NCBI GenBank assembly: GCA_013286145.1
Contig: JABDGH010000020.1
Span: forward strand, 1-35,549
Reading direction: 5' to 3'
Origin: Verrucomicrobiota bacterium
Lineage (GTDB): Bacteria > Verrucomicrobiota > Verrucomicrobiia > Methylacidiphilales > UBA1321
Length of the DNA: 35,549 nucleotides
This document shows, piece by piece, positions 30,808 through 35,549 of this stretch (within the stretch, counting starts at the first letter, position 1; every line of letters starts with the position of its first letter). Both the position numbers and the translations under genes were made by a program. A model generated the notes under the pieces. The model ran no database searches. It was not told the DNA's origin and saw only the letters and a program-made list of their open reading frames with translations.

Positions 30808-31980
30808 TTAAAATAGAGCCGATTGTTCGAGCGGGGAGATTTCCGTCGAGGGAGTTCCGCCGATGAATTTCTGGTGCTGGACGTAAATCTGCCGATCCGT
30901 AAGGCAGGCGAGATAATCGCAGGTGGCGCGATGGACGCCATCCTTTTTGACCCGCACTTCAAATTGAGGACTGAGCAGGTGGGGATGGGAAATAAATAAA
31001 TCAAAAAGCTGGGTCAGATAATCGACCGAGCGGCGGTTGATGGGGCCAAGCGCAGGGTGATGGTAAAGACGGCTATAAAGGAATTTCAGGAGATCGCGCG
31101 CGAGCACGGCCATTTCAGGCGAGAAAGTAATGATGAGGCCGGGCAATCGGCGGACGTCATCGCTGCTGGGCGGCGCCTGTTTTTTGATTTCCTGGCTGGA
31201 ATGGATGATGACATCCTCGACCAGGCGACCAAGTAGCGTCCGCAAAACGTAATTCCGGCCCCGCTCCGGTTCCAGGTGCGGGTAGGGGGCAAGCGCCTCC
31301 TCCTGCGTGGTGCGCCATAATTCGAGATCATGTAGTTCCGGTTCATGGAGAAGCCCGGAGTCCAGACCGTCGTCGAGATCATGGCAGATGTAAGCGATTT
31401 CGTCGGCGAGATCGACGGTCTGCGCTTCAAGGGAAGGGTGCAGAAAACCCTTGCCAAGCTGATTCGGGATGTAGGGCTTGTGGAGTCCTTCGCGGACTTC
31501 CCAGGTGAGATTCAGGCCGTTGAATTCGGGATACTTCATCTCCAACTCCTCGACCACGCGCAGGCTTTGGGCGTTATGACGAAAACCGCCGTGCTTGGCC
31601 ATTAACTGATGGAGCGTTGCTTCACCGAGATGTCCAAAGGGAGGGTGGCCGAGATCATGGGCGAGGGCAATCGCCTCGGTCAGATCCTCGTTGAGTCCCA
31701 GCGCCCTGGCGATGGTGCGGGCGATGCAGGAGACCTCAATGGTGTGGGTCATCCGGGTTCGATAATGATCGCCGGTGCCATTGAGAAACACCTGGGTCTT
31801 GTATTCGAGGCGGCGAAAAGAACGGCTATGGACGATGCGATCACGGTCACGCTGAAATGCCATGCGGAGCTTGTGTTGATCCTCGTTATGTTCGCGACCG
31901 CGCGAGAGGGCGCTGCTTTGCGCACAGGGCGCAAGATGGCGAGCTTCGCTTTTTTCGAGATCAGGACGACGGCGCGGCAT
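30808..31980 (-). CDS. dgt: dGTP triphosphohydrolase-like HD protein
   Basis: A 390-residue HD-domain phosphohydrolase that should split dGTP (or other dNTPs) into the nucleoside and triphosphate. The metal-binding H79 (TRMTHTIEV), H108-D109 (LAHDLGHPPFGHLGE) and a later Asp in VDLADEIAYICHDLDD are in place. The N-terminal DRDRIVHSRSFRRLEYKTQVF block is typical of the family. Length fits the shorter, type-2-like dGTPases. It is divergent from uppP, with 112 bases between. Confidence 0.93.
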   Translation of the reverse strand: MPRRRPDLEKSEARHLAPCAQSSALSRGREHNEDQHKLRMAFQRDRDRIVHSRSFRRLEYKTQVFLNGTGDHYRTRMTHTIEVSCIARTIARALGLNEDLTEAIALAHDLGHPPFGHLGEATLHQLMAKHGGFRHNAQSLRVVEELEMKYPEFNGLNLTWEVREGLHKPYIPNQLGKGFLHPSLEAQTVDLADEIAYICHDLDDGLDSGLLHEPELHDLELWRTTQEEALAPYPHLEPERGRNYVLRTLLGRLVEDVIIHSSQEIKKQAPPSSDDVRRLPGLIITFSPEMAVLARDLLKFLYSRLYHHPALGPINRRSVDYLTQLFDLFISHPHLLSPQFEVRVKKDGVHRATCDYLACLTDRQIYVQHQKFIGGTPSTEISPLEQSALF

Positions 31981-32092
31981 GACTTCAAATTGTCACCTTA
32001 CGCGCCATGATTCAACTGAAAGTAGATAAAGATGACAGTATCAAGGCGTCGATTCTGATTTGCATTCGGGCGCAGTGTGCTAATTCGACACG

Positions 32093-34247
<2,155 letters not shown>

Positions 34248-34257
34248 AAAAAGTCTC

Positions 34258-34659
34258 ATGACCCATTCATTCGCTATTTTCTTCGCCCAAGCCACCAACG
34301 CTGCCAATGCCGCTGCGACCGCTGGTTCCGATCCCTCAGCCCAGACTCCTACGCAGCCCTGGTGGTACATGTTCGTCATGTACGGGCTTATTTTGACCAT
34401 GGTCTATTTCGCCTTTTTCCGGCCCCAGATGCAGGCCAAGAAAAAGCAGGAGCAGACGATTAAAACCGCCAAGACGGGTGACAGGATCGTAACGACCGGC
34501 GGCATCCATGGTGTCATCACGAATGTGAAAGATACGACCGTCATTGTGAAAATTTCCGACAACGCAAAGCTGGAGTTGGAAAAGAGCCATATCGATAAAA
34601 TCACACGCGCAGAGGCTGTCGCCGCTGACTCGGACAAGCTTACCGTCACCAAGGTCTAA
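34258..34659 (+). CDS. yajC: Preprotein translocase subunit YajC
   Basis: A 133-residue single-span membrane protein: an Ala-rich N-terminus, one membrane helix (about residues 40-58, YMFVMYGLILTMVYFAFFRPQ) ending in the conserved FFRPQ box, then a soluble part with KTGDRIVTTGGIHGVI and VKISDNAKLELEKSHI. YajC associates with SecDF. The gene follows tgt by 10 bases and is followed after 27 bases by secD, an order seen in many bacteria. Confidence 0.95.
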   Translation: MTHSFAIFFAQATNAANAAATAGSDPSAQTPTQPWWYMFVMYGLILTMVYFAFFRPQMQAKKKQEQTIKTAKTGDRIVTTGGIHGVITNVKDTTVIVKISDNAKLELEKSHIDKITRAEAVAADSDKLTVTKV

Positions 34660-34686
34660 CCAAGTTTTACTCAACCGAATTACCCC

Positions 34687-35549
34687 ATGTATTTCTCCAT
34701 CCTTCTCTCCTCACTCGGCTTCATCGGCTTTTTCATCTGGTATATCGCAGCGGAAAACGCCGCGACGCGCCGGGTTGCCGGGCTGGCCGCAATCGTCGCC
34801 AGTTTGCTCACCTGCGGCCTGGCCATCTACCCGATCGACAAGACGATCCAGCTCGGTCTCGACCTTCGGGGCGGCACTGAATTTTTGCTCGAAGTCGTCC
34901 AGGATAAGCCGACCCCCCAGGCGCTTGAGCAGGCCTCATCGGTTATTCGCAAACGTCTCGATGTATTTGGCACGCGCGAACTCAGCATCCAGCCTGAGGG
35001 AACGAAGCGCTTGAAAATCCAGATTCCCGGGTTGCAGGGTGCCCAGATCGCCCAAGTGCAGGCACAGATTTCCAAGGCAGCGGCGCTTGAATTCCACCTT
35101 GTGCCGACCAATGAGCAGGAAATTCTCAAGAAAGCGGAGATGAATGGAGGCAAGCTGCCTTATGAATATGCCCTCGATTACGTGATTCTACCCCATGTCG
35201 AAAAAGACGCAAAAGGGGTGGATGTAACCACCAAGGCCGTGGTGGGCAAAAAAATCGAAATGTCGGGCAAGCATGTGATTCATGCCTATCGCAGCATCGA
35301 GCAGATGGGTGATTCCGTGGTTAATCTCGAATTCGATAGCGAAGGCAAACAACAATTCGCCAAGCTGACGAGCAACAATGTCGGCAGAAACCTAGCCATC
35401 GTCCTGGATAACGAAGTGCGTAGCGCGCCTGTGCTAAGGGTTGCCATTACGGACGGTCGCGCGGTGATTTCCGGTGGAAGCATGACTGCCCTGGAATGCG
35501 AAGAACTCGCCAGCGTCTTGCAAAACCCGTTGGAAAATCCGGTCAACAT
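34687..35549 (+). CDS. secD: Protein translocase subunit SecD, 3' end outside window
   Basis: The frame from ATG 34687 stays open to the right edge (287 full codons). It has two N-terminal membrane segments (residues 2-20 and 32-50), then the LGLDLRGGTEFLLEV block (D1 motif), a VIRKRLDVFGTRELSIQPEG segment and the SecD P1-like periplasmic domain up to LAIVLDNEVRSAPVL and ISGG. SecD uses the proton gradient to pull exported proteins out of the Sec channel. The remaining membrane helices, and any fusion to SecF (found in several Verrucomicrobiota), lie beyond the window. Confidence 0.95.
   Translation, partial: MYFSILLSSLGFIGFFIWYIAAENAATRRVAGLAAIVASLLTCGLAIYPIDKTIQLGLDLRGGTEFLLEVVQDKPTPQALEQASSVIRKRLDVFGTRELSIQPEGTKRLKIQIPGLQGAQIAQVQAQISKAAALEFHLVPTNEQEILKKAEMNGGKLPYEYALDYVILPHVEKDAKGVDVTTKAVVGKKIEMSGKHVIHAYRSIEQMGDSVVNLEFDSEGKQQFAKLTSNNVGRNLAIVLDNEVRSAPVLRVAITDGRAVISGGSMTALECEELASVLQNPLENPVN

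Overview
The window looks like part of a Verrucomicrobiota-like (PVC-group) genome. This is inferred from a stand-alone SWIB-domain protein, many start codons that lack a clear Shine-Dalgarno sequence, and housekeeping genes in the order uppP-tgt-yajC-secD. No 16S rRNA or other decisive marker is present. It has two parts: an integrated conjugative-type element from the left edge to about 26.98 kb, and chromosomal genes from about 27 kb to the right edge.

Element, left arm (1-2.6 kb): an FRG-domain protein, a SWIB-domain protein and a short ClpB-D2-like AAA+ ATPase. Element, type IV secretion block (2.6-11.65 kb): VirB2/TrbC pilin, VirB3/TrbD, VirB4/TrbE ATPase, a secreted coiled-coil protein with three 42-residue repeats, a lipoprotein, VirB5/TrbJ-like, a small membrane protein, VirB6/TrbL, VirB8/TrbF and VirB9/TrbG. 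The block resumes at 20.27 kb with VirB10/TrbI, a second lipoprotein and a run of small proteins, including three tandem paralogues. No relaxase, VirD4 coupling protein or VirB11 is visible here.

Cargo (about 11.7-20.2 kb), lying between virB9 and virB10, holds two candidate anti-phage or restriction-like modules. The first is a DUF3696-type ABC/OLD-like ATPase followed by a protein with TOPRIM-like residues (E128, D185-x-D187). The second is a Dam-like adenine methyltransferase divergent from an operon of ParB-like protein, SNF2-type helicase and DUF3883 nuclease-like protein. The gene set methyltransferase + ParB-like + SNF2 + DUF3883 is the best candidate in the window for an undescribed system.

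Element, right arm (23.6-26.98 kb): small regulators (XRE and ribbon-helix-helix types), a carboxymuconolactone-decarboxylase-family protein, and two paralogous small HTH-like genes, each preceded by a near-identical 40-bp repeat. A different 42-bp repeat lies at the same distance upstream of both virB2 and virB10, suggesting that both T4SS segments share a control element. At 26,963-26,982 a 20-bp sequence resembles the 3' end of a tRNA-Ser gene and probably marks the right attachment site.

Chromosomal side (27-35.5 kb): a Fic/DUF4172 AMP-transferase with operator-like repeats upstream, a gene remnant, a secreted lectin-like protein, hemB (flanked by dispersed palindromic repeats), dgt, uppP, tgt, yajC and the start of secD.
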